Shown in pieces: positions 34,875-46,855 of a stretch of DNA of 64,000 nt. The DNA lies in contig CM046303.1 in assembly GCA_025267735.1 (NCBI GenBank), positions 31,534,380 to 31,598,379 of the forward strand. Reading direction: 5' to 3'. A program made the position numbers and the translations under genes. The stretch is from Mactra quadrangularis (Eukaryota > Mollusca > Bivalvia > Venerida > Mactridae). How positions within the stretch are numbered: position 1 is the stretch's first letter; every line of letters begins with the position of its first letter. The notes under the pieces were generated by a model. It saw only the letters and a program-made list of their open reading frames with translations. It made no database searches and was not told the origin of the DNA.

Positions 34875-37800
34875 GTTTATAAACATATGATTCAAAATAA
34901 ATAAACTTGAATTATTGTTAAATTATGTGTAGTCTTCATGGTCAATTAATGTCAAAGCTTCATTCGTCCAAGAACGTTTGGAGGTCACTGTGTGTTCTAT
35001 ATTCAAATAATGATACAAATATATAGTCATGTTTCAATTAAAAAATCATAGTTGAACATCATTGAATGATATTAACATGACAAAAATAAAGCACATTTTT
35101 CTCAAGCACAACAAGTAAATATTACAAGGTTGTTATTGTATATATGTACAACAAAAAAGAACTAAGATGTCGTAAATACCAGTGGATATAAATAATTATA
35201 CAAGTAGGCACTTAAGTGAATATAATTATGTTAGTATTCAATTTCCAACTATACTTGTATTAGCAATTGTTCAGTCCACCCATTTTTGTTCCGACAAAAC
35301 AAAAAAATTGTTTTGGCATAAAAAACTACAAGAATCTACAGTAAAAGTTAATAAAATGATATATTCAGTAAATCAGTTTTATACTATTATACTGTATTTA
35401 TTAGTGACAATATAAAATTTTCAAAATCCCAAAATTTCTTACTTTTATGATTTCAGCAGTTTCAATGAAAGAAAACAACCATTTTTGAGGTCATGAAAAA
35501 ACTTTAGGACCAGCCCTGAAAACTATTATGTAAGTGTATTTTTTCTTTTTTATAGTTATATCAGTGTTGTAAATTGATGAATATGATGGAAAGGGAGACA
35601 ATTACCTGTACAATTAATGACATGACAAGAATAACAAATACCTTTCACACAATATCATAGTTTTAGCACACTTTTGAGGATGGAATGATTTAAAGATGGG
35701 AGGAAGTATGCAGTAAGCTTAAAATAAGACTAGGTTGATTAAATTTTCAGATAAATATATTACCCTAACAATAGAAACATAACCTTTTTTGTTCTAGTAT
35801 AACGTACATTATAAAAATACAAGTGATTTGATTTATTAAACTTAACTGATTGAACTGTATAGAAATAAATTATGTCCACTTGGAGTATGTTTTAATGAAG
35901 TTGATAAGAGCACACACTACGATGAAAATGAGAAAATAAAAAAAGATAAAAATATGAAGATATTTCAAAGCTTTGTCCTGTCCAATAATAAAAAATTGTA
36001 AATATAGTATAAGGGAGAAAACTGCTATTTAACTTTGGCATTTCCAGTTATACCCTAATAGAAAATACATGTATGTTAAATATTAACATAAATATGTTAA
36101 GCATTAGTTTGGCTATAAAGAGCAGTAAGAAGAAAAATATGTGAATATAGGTATCAGTAAATCAATGAACAGCATCAAAAGAATTTAAATACAGTTTTGA
36201 TATGCATAATTTTATATACTGAAGTTCACGAATAAATAAACCATGAACAGAAATCAAAGTGAAGACACATGTCAATTAATCATCAAAGTTGGACAAAAAA
36301 ATCTAAAGACTTAACTACAACAAGCACCCAACTATATTTAGACAAAAAATAATTCAAAAATAAATACTAAGTGCATAGAAACCAAAACCTTTCATACCAT
36401 TTACAAAACGGAATAATTTACAATAATTATAACTTACTTCAAAACAAACAATATATTCGAAACACCATGACCATTCATTGAAGGAATAATCTCAGAAGGA
36501 TTCATGAGGGACCACCAAGAATATTGGGTGCTTGCTACATACATGAGGCGAAGCATGTAACAGTAACTCAAAACAGTTCTTGTCATAAACAAACAAGGCT
36601 TTGTAAAAAACCTTTTTTTATGTTACATGAATGAGACTAAATATTGTTCAGCAATATCATAGAATCATGTATTTCAAATTTATTGACTATAAACAAGACA
36701 TTAATCATCGCCTAAATAATCATGGATTTGTTTACTTCAACACTGGTCAACACATTTTTTTTGGTCATGTGACACTAAGGTTGTTCTAAAACAGTGTCTA
36801 AATATGTCCAAGGTTATTCATAGTAAATGGCCAAGGAGTTCTGAATACCAATACACATTCAAACTAGAGCGAAAACATGAATATTGTACACAGCAGATAG
36901 AGATACTAATAAAGATGTGTATAGATTTAGGCAAGGCTCGAATTTAAGCTCAAATATTACAAGAGAAAAGCTGCCATTCAAGTGCTTGTTAAAAATTGTG
37001 CCAGCTATATTGCAGTGATATATTAAATTGGAATAGTAAGAAAAAAGAGATTTAAAAAAGACATAAAAGAGATTCTTTAACAATATCAATAATCAGAAAC
37101 AAATGTTCATTGAAATATGTGTAATAGAGTGCTATGTTCATTAAAATATTTAAAACAAAAAGTAATGGAAATTGTAACACTTAAGGATAATCTTAACCTA
37201 GAGTCAATTCGAGATTCTTTTAATAACAACATAAATTAAAACAATTTTGACATCTATAATTGAAACAACGATAACAATATACATGAATGTATATGCAAGA
37301 CTATTACAACAAAATGTGTTATTTCTACAACAACCAAAATCGAACATTTAAAATGTATAATCAAGTATTAATTGTACTAAAACCTAAGTTACAAAATCCC
37401 AAACAATATTCCACAACCAATTATTATGCACACAATTGAACACAAAGTTTGACAAACTTTAATAAAGAAGCACAAGTCAAATGGAAATAAATGTCAGAGA
37501 AGTCATCATACTTTCTATCAAGTCTAGGCCAGAAATAAATACTTTCTATGTTAACAAGAAATCTCAGTCATTTTGACAATACTTGAACAACTCTTAGTTT
37601 ATACTAATTTATTTTAGCTCGACAGTGAAACAAGTTCTCAAAACTTATATTTATCACTTTCTAGTTCCCTTCCTGGTCCCACAGTACTAAGTTAGTAGGA
37701 TAAAGTTTCTTGCTTAAAAAAACAATGAGACAAGTTTTAGATAGGATGCAAACCAATGTGGAGCTTTTTATTCGGAATAATTCACATATTGTACAAGTTT

Positions 37801-38698
37801 CAAGGAGATTGAATAATAGTAAAAAAATTTAGGCGGAGTGACAGCAAATTGAAAATTAATTATTATTGAAAATGTTACAAAGATTATAATTCACTAGATA
37901 TAAATACATGTAACTGTAAACAGTGTTGAAAAAGATCACTGTAGAATGTATCTATAAGATATCTATAGAGCTGGCTCCTATTTTCGCATTAGTTTTAGTG
38001 TAAGAGTATTGGGGTTTTTTGACAATATCTACAAGTGTCAATTTCAAAATAATAACTTGACATGGTTTTATTGCTAGTGAATGTATCATTTGAAAAATTA
38101 TGAACTGAGAAAAAATAGCAAAAGTGGAACACACAATTTTAGTGATCATGTAATTTGATGGTAAGGCAACCCTTGCAGCAAGCAGTGTACAAGGTACAAT
38201 CATAACACAAAAAAATCATGACTGAAGAAATAAGCTTCATTAACATAAAACAACTAGGAAACAATATCATTAATGAATAGAAAACACTATAAATAATTCT
38301 AAATGAAAACAACAAAAAATATAACAAATTTAAATCCTAAATATTTACATGTTATGAGTGACCTTTTTATTACTTATTTATATGATAAACAAAAAATCCA
38401 CGAAAATGTCACTGTTTATTAAGAAAATTCATGAATAAATGAAGATTTTGGTTTTATGGAATGGATAACATACTAAGTTATGTAGTTGCATAGTTTGATG
38501 ATCTATACATTAATTCTAGACTACCAAACAAGGCACTGACAAAAACATGTAAAAAGATCCATATAAAATATTGAGATTCAATATTAAATTTGAACAATAA
38601 AGGCTATATGTCTCAAGTTGAGAAAGATATGCACCAATCTTTATGTATACAAATATAAATTTTACTCACTAATCTAGTTTGAAAAATAGAGAAGATAA
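34875..38698 (+). other. Intergenic AT-rich stretch, no features
   Basis: It has uniform low-GC sequence with only short random frames and no repeat structure that I could see. Confidence 0.5.
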
Positions 38699-38910
38699 GA
38701 CCACAGCAAATTGATCATATGTTCTATGGATTCGCTCGCACCTTAATTTTGACGGTTTTTACAAAAAAATATTTTTATTTCCTCGCTCGCTCATAAAAAT
38801 TTGGTCAAACCACTATATAAAGCAAGTGAATAAAGACTTTTTTTTTTCTTCGCTCGCCCCATTTTTTTCCCAGAAAAATCTGTACAACATATGATCAACT
38901 TGTTGTGGCC
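38699..38910. mobile_element. PIF/Harbinger-like MITE, copy 2
   Basis: This is the same element as 8727-8949 in inverse orientation. It starts GACCACAGCAAATTGATCAT and ends ATGATCAACTTGTTGTGGCC, with 3-bp flanks TAA at 38696-38698 and 38911-38913. Together with TGA at copy 1 this supports a T-N-A target. Confidence 0.82.
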
Positions 38911-38913
38911 TAA

Positions 38914-40923
38914 AACTTATTTACCATACAGGTGAATTAATTTATTTAAGGAATAACATATAATTGTCTATATATAAAAAATTGTGGAATAAAACATAGG
39001 CCTGAACTTTGATGAACCAAAATGAATTAACAAGTGCACAAGTTAAATCAAACATGACTTTGTTTTGTTCCATGACATAATATAGAAAAGTGTATATCAT
39101 TTTGATTCTAACATAGAAAACTAAATAATTTTGTCATTAAGTTTTATGAAATAGAGAATAAGTTTTAACGACCATATATGTGTTCATTATTAAATATAGA
39201 TGAAATCACATTTAATTATGTCTGAAAACAAACATGTCTAAATTAGGATTAAAGGGTAACTATGAGATTCTTATAAAAAAAACTAAAATAAATACATCAA
39301 TGGAAGAGATTCATCTACTAGCAATAAGATAGAAATATACTTATCAGTGAAATATTGTTCATAGGCATTAACACAGTCAAACATTCAATCATTTTGGCTT
39401 ATCTCATCAGGCATATCAACCATTCTAAAATTTACAAAAATTTATGATTTCCACATCTTTTACAGAGGAGGAAAACACTTCAAGGATCTTAAATATCCTG
39501 AATTTCATAACCAGTCAAAAATAACTTTCACTAATTCAACTTATTTGAATGCAAAAAAATATTTTTCCATCGTGATAATTGTAGTGTAAGTACATAAATT
39601 AGACAGAAAATTTCAAAATATGAAAAATGAAATTTAAAAAATGTCATTTTACATTTTTAACATTAATATATGAAAGGCCATTTTACAAGGTCTGCTGCAC
39701 TGTTTAAAAGTTCTTGAACTAACAAAACAATAATACCCCAAGGAAAAACATTATAAAAAAAAAAACTTATTTTCAATATAAATTCACAATACCAACAACA
39801 TTAAAAAATGACCTTTGTTGTACTAGGAAAATAAAAACTTACAGAAGTTGAGCAATGTTTTAGCACTAAGCAGAAAAAAGGAAGTTCACGAAATAACGAT
39901 AGAAAGTCAAATAATATAGATAATATATCACATAGCATAGCATTATACAAGTATATCAGATCTGCATATCAAAAATATAAGCTACAAAGTTTAAATATGA
40001 GTATAAATAAGAAATGACACAATATTTTATGAAGGAAATAAATTAGTCAACTAAAATATTCAAATATTTTGAACTAATTGTTTTACAACATGCATAGCAC
40101 TTAGATATTATAAAGAATGTAGCCATGGTTACAAGTATATATAAAATATGACACATATCTAATGACAAGAACATTGTTTTAAGGCTTCTTATTGTAGTTT
40201 TGATAATGATATTACATCGTCAGTAAAATGTCAAATGCTACTATTATTTCAACAAGAAAATCAAAGTCCTAACAATGACAATTACAGACCAGCTAGCAAG
40301 CTTGCATAAATATAGAAGGTTATATAAAGGCTTTATCTTTTCAAGAAAATATCTTTGACTCCCAAGATATGTCTTTTAGTAAGTATTGTCACAAAAATAA
40401 CAAATAGATACAGGTGTTAATAAATTGATTTGTAGAAACAGTTTTATATCGAAAATACAGTTGTTGTTTTTTATATAAATTTGAAAAGTTTCAAGAAAAA
40501 AGTAAAGGTTTCTAAAGAATTTTTGTAAAACTAAAAGACATAAGGATTTACTAAGAGGCCTGCAATACACTGTATTGACAAATCTTAACAAAAGTCTGTA
40601 ACACACAATCCTAGGTTAAAAAGATTAACAAGTACATCATGGAAACCACAAGGTACAAATGATCAAATATATCAAAGTCTCTCATTGTTCACACGACAGA
40701 TGTGCAGTAGAACAAGCTTACTTCTCAAATTTACAAAGGCATTTGATGCCTCGCCATACAAGTACAAGAAACTGTACCTTACACACATCTATCTCAGAAT
40801 TCCTCACTTATATACATTCATACACACACATACCTAAACACTGAAAAGAATGATTTCCGTACAGGAATTATAATATAAATGATATCACAAGTTGTTTAAT
40901 GTCATTAACACTGTAACAATATA
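38914..40923 (+). other. Intergenic AT-rich stretch, TMEM72 3' side
   Basis: Nothing recognisable. If the TMEM72 transcript reads through the minisatellite, its poly(A) site should lie here. An ATTAAA on the minus strand near 40900 is a weak candidate. Confidence 0.4.
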
Positions 40924-41760
40924 GTGTCACTTAGTGTCAGTCTTACAGCAGTATCTTGAAGTAATCATAGGAATCAGACTGACAGATTGTGCCACCAGAA
41001 AGTGGCAGAATGACAGAAGGCTCTATCAGAAAGTGGCACTGACTGATGGTGCCACCTAGTGCCACTGGATGGTGCAACATGGTCAGACTGACTGACAGAC
41101 AATGCCACCTACTGGCACTGACAGATGGTGCCACCAGAAAGTGACAGAATGACAGAAGGCTCTATCAGAAAGTGGCACTGACTGATGGTGCCACCTAGTG
41201 CCCCTGGATGGTGCAACATGGTCAGACTGACAGACAATGCCACCTACTGGCACTGACAGATGGTGCCACCAGAAAGTGACAGAATGACAGCAGGCTCTAT
41301 CAGAAAGTGGCACTGACTGATGGTGCCACCTAGTGCCACTGGATGGTGCAACATGGTCAGACTGACTGACAGACAATGCCACCTACTGGCACTGACAGAT
41401 GGTGCCACCAGAAAGTGGCAGAATGACAGAAGGCTCTATCAGAAAGTGGCACTGACTGATGGTGCCACCTAGTGCCCCTGGATGGTGCAACATGGTCAGA
41501 CTGACAGACAATGCCACCTACTGGCACTTACAGATGGCACCATCAGAAAGTGGCACTAAAAATGATGCCACTAAGTGCCAGACATGCCACCAGATGGTGC
41601 CACCTTCAGACTGAGAGACAGTGCCACTAAGTGTCAGACTGACAAATAACCCCCACCCTGAAGTACTAGAGTGGCAAAACTTATGGTGCCACCTGATAGT
41701 GCCACTATGAGTCAGAATGATAGAACTACTGACACCACCAGCCTATAGCGCCACCTAGTG
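40924..41760. repeat. Minisatellite with alternating 139- and 135-bp units, abutting the TMEM72 stop codon
   Basis: The marker ACTGACAGATGGTGCCACC (or close variant) starts at 40978, 41117, 41252, 41391 and 41526, giving spacings of 139, 135, 139 and 135. The difference is one ACTG. This is a higher-order unit of 274 bp. Units are built from shorter AGTGCCAC-type subrepeats and degrade toward 41760. Minus-strand frames of 63 and 99 codons are products of the array. Confidence 0.93.
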
Positions 41761-41890
41761 TCAGACTTCAAGTATTTCTTGTTGATCTCCTATATCATCT
41801 TCCATGATTCTCATTGTACCAGGTTGTGTTATAGCAACATCATCATCATCGTCATCATCATCATCTAATTCTTCCTGTATTTCATCAAAT
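41761..41890 (-). CDS. TMEM72: TMEM72 exon 6 (acidic cytoplasmic tail and stop)
   Basis: The acceptor is ttatttacag|A, whose first base completes Lys153. The protein reads FDEIQEEL, nine Asp, then VAITQPGTMRIMEDD, IGDQQEILEV and a TGA at 41763-41761. The Asp run is a (GAT)n-type microsatellite with one GAC. I see no match to the long vertebrate tail. The last codons and the stop overlap the edge of the minisatellite at 40924-41760, so the present stop may have come from the array. Support is phase continuity with exon 5 plus a good acceptor, without strong homology. Confidence 0.72.
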
Positions 41891-42704
41891 CTGTAAATAA
41901 AACAAAGTTTTAATATTCCACATCAAACATCAGATCTTACACTAAGTTTTCATTTAACCCAATAAAAATCTATGGTCTAAACTGAGATTTGAAACTATCA
42001 CCTCCTGATTTGTAAGCAGACATTCGACCACATTGCCATAAAAGCTAGCTTTAAGGCATGGGAGTACAAGTGTCGTATTATACCTCCGCCACATTTATAA
42101 CAATTATAAAAGTAATAGTTCTACCTGACTGAAATTGTAAGATGGAACTTGAATTAACTTACAAGCAAGTTCATACAAGCCTGACTTGGTAATCACTAGG
42201 TATTATTTTCTTGCCCTAGTCCATTTTTAGAAATAAGTATCAAACCTAGGACCTCTCTATCAGTTAGAAGTTATAGAGACTTGAAATCAGCTATCATAAC
42301 TTCTTGACCATGAAAACAATTGTGTGGACTTCAGACATAAGATATTTCTAAAGCCTTTCTCCCTCCTGCAGCAGCACAAAATACAGGAGCAGTCACTCAC
42401 AGGCTAATGTATGGGTACATGTTTTGTATTGGTAAAAATCTTGATTCTATAAACCCATAGGTGCAAGATAAAAATTTTGAAAAACCTTAAAACTGTAATT
42501 TGAAACCATTTTCCTTCATAATTTAATACCAAAATATTGTCTATTTGTTGTGAAAACCTGAACTTCAGGCATATGCCTGAAAACTTGCACCAATGTAAAT
42601 CTAAGCCTCTTCAGGCAAAGTGAGATTATCAACTGATTACTATGATATGACTGAAACATTGCCTAAAAACAAAGTAAATCTAAATAATTCATGAAATCAC
42701 ATAC
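41891..42704 (-). other. TMEM72 intron 5, with SINE fragments
   Basis: An intron of 814 bp. A tRNA-like segment on the minus strand at about 41975-42055 (GGCAATGTGGTCGAATGTCT with a degenerate B box) and a family-A-like CTCCCTCCTGCAG block near 42359 suggest decayed SINEs. Confidence 0.45.
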
Positions 42705-42807
42705 TTATCATATGAAGGTGTCTGAGCTAATGTTTTTCTTCTTTTATCTGCTCGTGTTTTAAATGTATGTATTATATTAAGTAACCCTGTAACCACTAAC
42801 AATATAC
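42705..42807 (-). CDS. TMEM72: TMEM72 exon 5 (TM4 and basic juxtamembrane stretch)
   Basis: The acceptor is ttatttcag|GT, with the donor GATAA|gtatgtg. The carried base plus GT gives Gly119. The exon then reads ILLVVTGLLNIIHTFKTRAD and KRRKTLAQTPSYD. It holds the fourth helix and a Lys/Arg-rich stop-transfer stretch, consistent with a cytoplasmic C-terminus. A tRNA-derived SINE in the same orientation reaches to within about 12 nt of this acceptor, so part of the splice-site context is SINE-derived. The exon leaves in phase 2. Confidence 0.85.
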
Positions 42808-42817
42808 CTGAAATAAC

Positions 42818-43033
42818 AATACATAATGTAACACAGGCTATATATAGGTTATACATACAACGGCCAGCTCTTCCCACTACCAGTTTCCTGGATACTTTTC
42901 TATCACCAGTACTAACTACCCTACCACGAGGCAGACAACTCATGTATAGGGTATGACCTACCACTACTGGGCTAGAACCCCCAATCTCCGGATTCGAAGT
43001 CAGACATGCTAACCACTACGCCATGGTCCCAGC
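42818..43033 (-). repeat. tRNA-derived SINE (family C), reaching TMEM72 exon 5 acceptor
   Basis: On the minus strand it starts GCTGGGACCATGGCGTAGTG at 43033 and keeps TTAGCATGTCTGACTTCGAA and GGTAGGTCATACCCTATACA. It ends in a body that aligns to about 42818, only about 10 nt before exon 5 (42807). Its orientation matches the gene. It is older than the copy at 6883, since the B box is altered to GGTTCTAGCCC. Confidence 0.85.
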
Positions 43034-43201
43034 TTAAGTTTGAACAAATGGTGCAACCGGACACTTATCACTTCCTCATCAAAAATTTATTGAATTAACA
43101 TTAGCTAATTATTGGGTCATTGCAAAACTAACCTACATCTTTTCATATTCTCTTATACATGTACTTATACAAATTCTGCAAAGACTGATCAAAATAGTTA
43201 T

Positions 43202-43479
43202 CAGGCGCGTATCTGCCATTACGCACTTTACGCACGTGCGTAACCTCGATTCCAGAAATCTAAAATCTAAAAGTGCCAAAAACACTGAGAAATAGGATGC
43301 TTACCCAGGGGTAGGTGTTATTTGAATCGACTTTGGGTTTTCATATTTTACTCCATGAAAATGTCATATAAAATACTCATTAAAATACACAGATTAATTT
43401 CTATGTCTGCTTGTGCACATTGAAACTTCTTTCAAAAAAGACTTTGCGTAACCTCAAAAACGGCCTAGATACGTGCCTG
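43202..43479. mobile_element. hAT-type MITE with perfect 8-bp duplication
   Basis: The ends are CAGGCGCGTATCTGCC and the inverse of CAGGCACGTATCTAGGCC. It is flanked by ATAGTTAT at 43194-43201 and 43480-43487. The CAG(G)GCGTA start is familiar from hAT MITEs in many animals. It lies in TMEM72 intron 4. Confidence 0.92.
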
Positions 43480-43614
43480 ATAGTTATATTATAATTCTTA
43501 ATCATAGACTGTCAGAAATCAAACACTAAAATAAATTTAGATAACTCTTTCCCTTAATTAGCAATCAAAATCAACTCAATATATTGAAGGCTCAGTACAA
43601 AACTAGTCTAACTA

Positions 43615-46428
43615 CAGTAACTGTTCAACTTGTGCTAACGGCCACCTCCGAATAGCGGGCACCTGCCGACAGCGGCCATGTCGATTTCCCCCCGACCGAA
43701 AACGCTCTTAAAAAGGCCGTGAATAACGGCCACCTGTCGTCTGCGACCAGCGGCCAGTCAAAACCATCCCCGCGGCCAGTTTATAACTGTGAACAACGGC
43801 CAGACGATTGTTTGAAGACAGTATTTCGTATCAAGGCGATTTCGAAAGCAAGTCGCCATTTTTGTTAAAGTTAAGCTAAAAACCCGTAATCCGATTTTTT
43901 CCGGATTTTCGTAAACAGACCATCTCGAGTACGATTTTATTAGTTATTATCAAGCTGTAGACAATTTTCTCGTCACCTTATTATAAAAATATGTTAATGT
44001 ATCCTTTTATTGTTAAATTTTTTAGTAAATCGGGAGTAAATTACGTCATGTGATGACACTTTGTTAATTAGTTTTGAATGTTTGGAGACTCCACTAGGTT
44101 TGTTTTTCACACGTCCGGCAGTTAGATAAATGTTTGTGACACGCTGTTAAATCCTAAATTCGTTCAACTGTGACCGCTGTATACAGGTAATTTGACAACT
44201 GGGAAAAGATAGAAATACTATACAAAAGGTCAGAGTAGTGAGAATTTGTTGAGTGCATTTGTTAATGTTGAGGGCATAGCATGAAATGTAGCTGCAAACA
44301 AAAAATCACTGATTTCTTTGTTTTAGTCATTCTTTGTTCAAAGTTTTGTTTTATTCATTTATAGTCACAACTTCAATATGATATTGTGAATAATGAATTA
44401 AGGTTGAAAATAGAGGTGAAACGATTCAAAAATTTTCGATTCGATTCGATTTCGATTTTTCATCAAACGATTCAATTTTTCGATTCGATTCGATTTTCTA
44501 CTGGAATTATATAGGACATAACAAAAAATAAATTATAAAAAGAATTAAGAAAGAGATACAACCCAAAGACAATAGAACATATATATATATATTTAAGAAC
44601 ACTGCATTTTTATCTGAGGGACCTCCCTCCCGGAAGACGAAAAATTCTAATTCTAATTCTTTAATAATACCCATTTTACAGGTATTAGTGCTTGAATAGT
44701 TAAAAATATTTTACTGCATTTTAGCATATATAAATGACAAATCGTATTATTTCCAACTTTTTAATGAAAAGTAATGCCCATGGACAAATTGTTTATTTCT
44801 CCGTACCTACATGTACGTACAAACAGTATATGACTCACGTCATTATCAAAGTAAAATTATTCATCAGTGCATCAATGCCATAATTGATGACTAGTTAAGG
44901 TTACGCTTAGACAATAAAAAATTGCAAGCATTCAGCAAATGTACATCACTATGACCAGCTTAATTTAGTTTGTTTCAAAATATTTTCTTTTTGCTCTGGC
45001 ATGATTTAAAATGATTTTCATCACATTATATACGTTAAATTGATTTTTATCAACTCTAGGTCTATATGTATAACTTTCTTACACTAATGTTTATTTCAAA
45101 ATAAAATTATTTTTGGGCTTAAATGAACGTATTAGTGAAAATATACAATTATCTTCGGACATTTCATAGAATTCATTTCCAATTTATAGTAAATAAAATC
45201 TAACCAACCACGTTTTGCCCGATTTTAACAGTTAAGAAAAACAAATTACTAAATTACTTTATCATGCTTGATTTAATTTTGTATCATAGGGAACGAAATC
45301 GCTTCAACCATTTCGGCGTTATGTCATTCATTTTCGCGACCCACGCTAGATAGCAATTTCATATGAATCATCTTTTGTGATTAAAAAACTTATTGTTTTC
45401 AATGTTTTCATCTTGATTTAACAAATGATGCTTCAGGAAACGACGATGTGAAAAGTTTAATTTGTTTTTCTTACGAAAAATCCCCCAATATTGCCGATCG
45501 TGTAAAACTAAATCGACTGGTTATATCTTGATGGCCCCTTTATCACTATATTCTATCTAAGCACCAGTCTTAGGTATATTTGAATGATATCAAGCGTGTT
45601 AACTAACTCAACAACTCCATTGTCGATTTTCTGTCAGCGAGTTAATCTCCCAGCGTGTGACCGACAATAAGGTTTAATTGACATGTACGCGTAATTAACT
45701 TGTATAATTGCAGCAGGCAGTCTCACTTTTTACAACTCTTATCTGGATTAACAATCGTCGGTCAATAAGGGAACACTATTTTAGTTTACTATAAAAATGC
45801 TTATTTTAACCTAAAAGGGGCGTTTCATTCAACTCACAAAACTACTGAAAAAGACAGTATTTAAAAAAAGAATCGAATCGAAACTGCCTCTTCCGAATCG
45901 AATCGAACCGAACCGAATCGAGCGTTAAAAATCGCGATTCTTTGTGAACCGCGATTAATCGTTTCACCTCTAGTTGAAAATAAAAACAATTTTAATTATC
46001 AATTCATGCTAAATTCGTTCAACTGTGACCGCTGTATACAGGTAATTTGGCAACTTGGATAAGAAAGAAATACTATACAAAAGGTCAGAGTAGTGAGACT
46101 TTGTAGAGTGCAATTGTTAATGTTGAGGGCATAGCATGAAATGTAGCTGCAAACAAAAAATCACTGATTTCTTTGTTTTAGTCATTCTTCGTTCAAAAAT
46201 TATTTTTTTTTCATTTATTGTCACAAATTCAATAATGATAATGAGAATAATGAATCAACGTTGAAAATAAAAACAATTTTAATGATTAATTCATGTTAAT
46301 TATGAACTCTGTCTCTCAAGTCTAACGAAACATGACCCGTTTGTTCCTCCCTCCGAACAAAGGCCACCTGTGAACAAAGGCCACTTTTCTCTTTTCCCTT
46401 GGCCGGCCGTTGTTCACAGGTTGGACTG
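43615..46428. mobile_element. pogo/Tigger-like non-autonomous element, interrupted by a hAT element
   Basis: The left end CAGTAACTGTTCAACTTGTG and then CTAACGGCC pair with the right end, whose inverse is CAGTCCAACCTGTGAACAAC and then GGCC. TA flanks both sides (43613-43614, 46429-46430). Many AACGGCCA motifs lie near the ends. The interior holds a direct tandem duplication (about 44154-44410 plus 45981-46010, and 46011-46294). A 1562-bp hAT element sits inside the first copy. Without it the element would be about 1.24 kb. No transposase frame is visible. Confidence 0.85.
44411..45972. mobile_element. hAT-type element nested in the pogo-like element
   Basis: TAGAGGTGAAACGATTCAAA at the left is matched by the inverse of TAGAGGTGAAACGATTAATC at the right. 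Perfect 8-bp repeats GTTGAAAA lie at 44403-44410 and 45973-45980. The subterminal regions are rich in CGATTCGATT repeats in opposite orientation at the two ends, possible transposase binding sites. No long frame remains. Confidence 0.93.
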
Positions 46429-46500
46429 TACTTGTAATTAAAGGAAGTATGTATTTTAGTTTTGCACTGATCCATCAATATAAATACATAGAGGATATTT

Positions 46501-46638
46501 GTTTATTTCGGTGTAAGATTGATTTTTATTTCACAAGTGCGCTAAGGATGAAATATTTCACAAGTGGCATAGCCACAAGTGAAAATATAATATCCTTAGC
46601 TCACGAGTAAAATAAACAAATCTTACACTGAAATAAAC
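46501..46638. repeat. Foldback element, family F, copy 3
   Basis: GTTTATTTCGGTGTAAGA at 46501 is inverted as TCTTACACTGAAATAAAC ending at 46638, with one mismatch. Inner TTATTTCAC and GCTAAGGAT / ATCCTTAGC arms continue the stem. It lies in TMEM72 intron 4, close to exon 4. Confidence 0.78.
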
Positions 46639-46855
46639 AAATTTTCTGTTTATTACATGCTTCAAACTGGCTTTTTTTTAAGTTTAAGTATTTTTTCATG
46701 TCATGAGAACGGCACATCCAAACAGTGAAAAATAACAATATTATTTTCATTGTTTCAAAACAGAGGAATATCGATTTTGATTTCACCAATAAATCCTGGT
46801 ATTTTACTGGAAAGCATATAATAAATATTTTCAACTAGTATAACAAGACACCTAC

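Noticed and set aside
41083..41382. 99-codon minus-strand frame with repeated peptide units
   Set aside because: It is the translation of the 139/135-bp minisatellite; the repeats are of the DNA, and the units are not multiples of a fixed reading frame.
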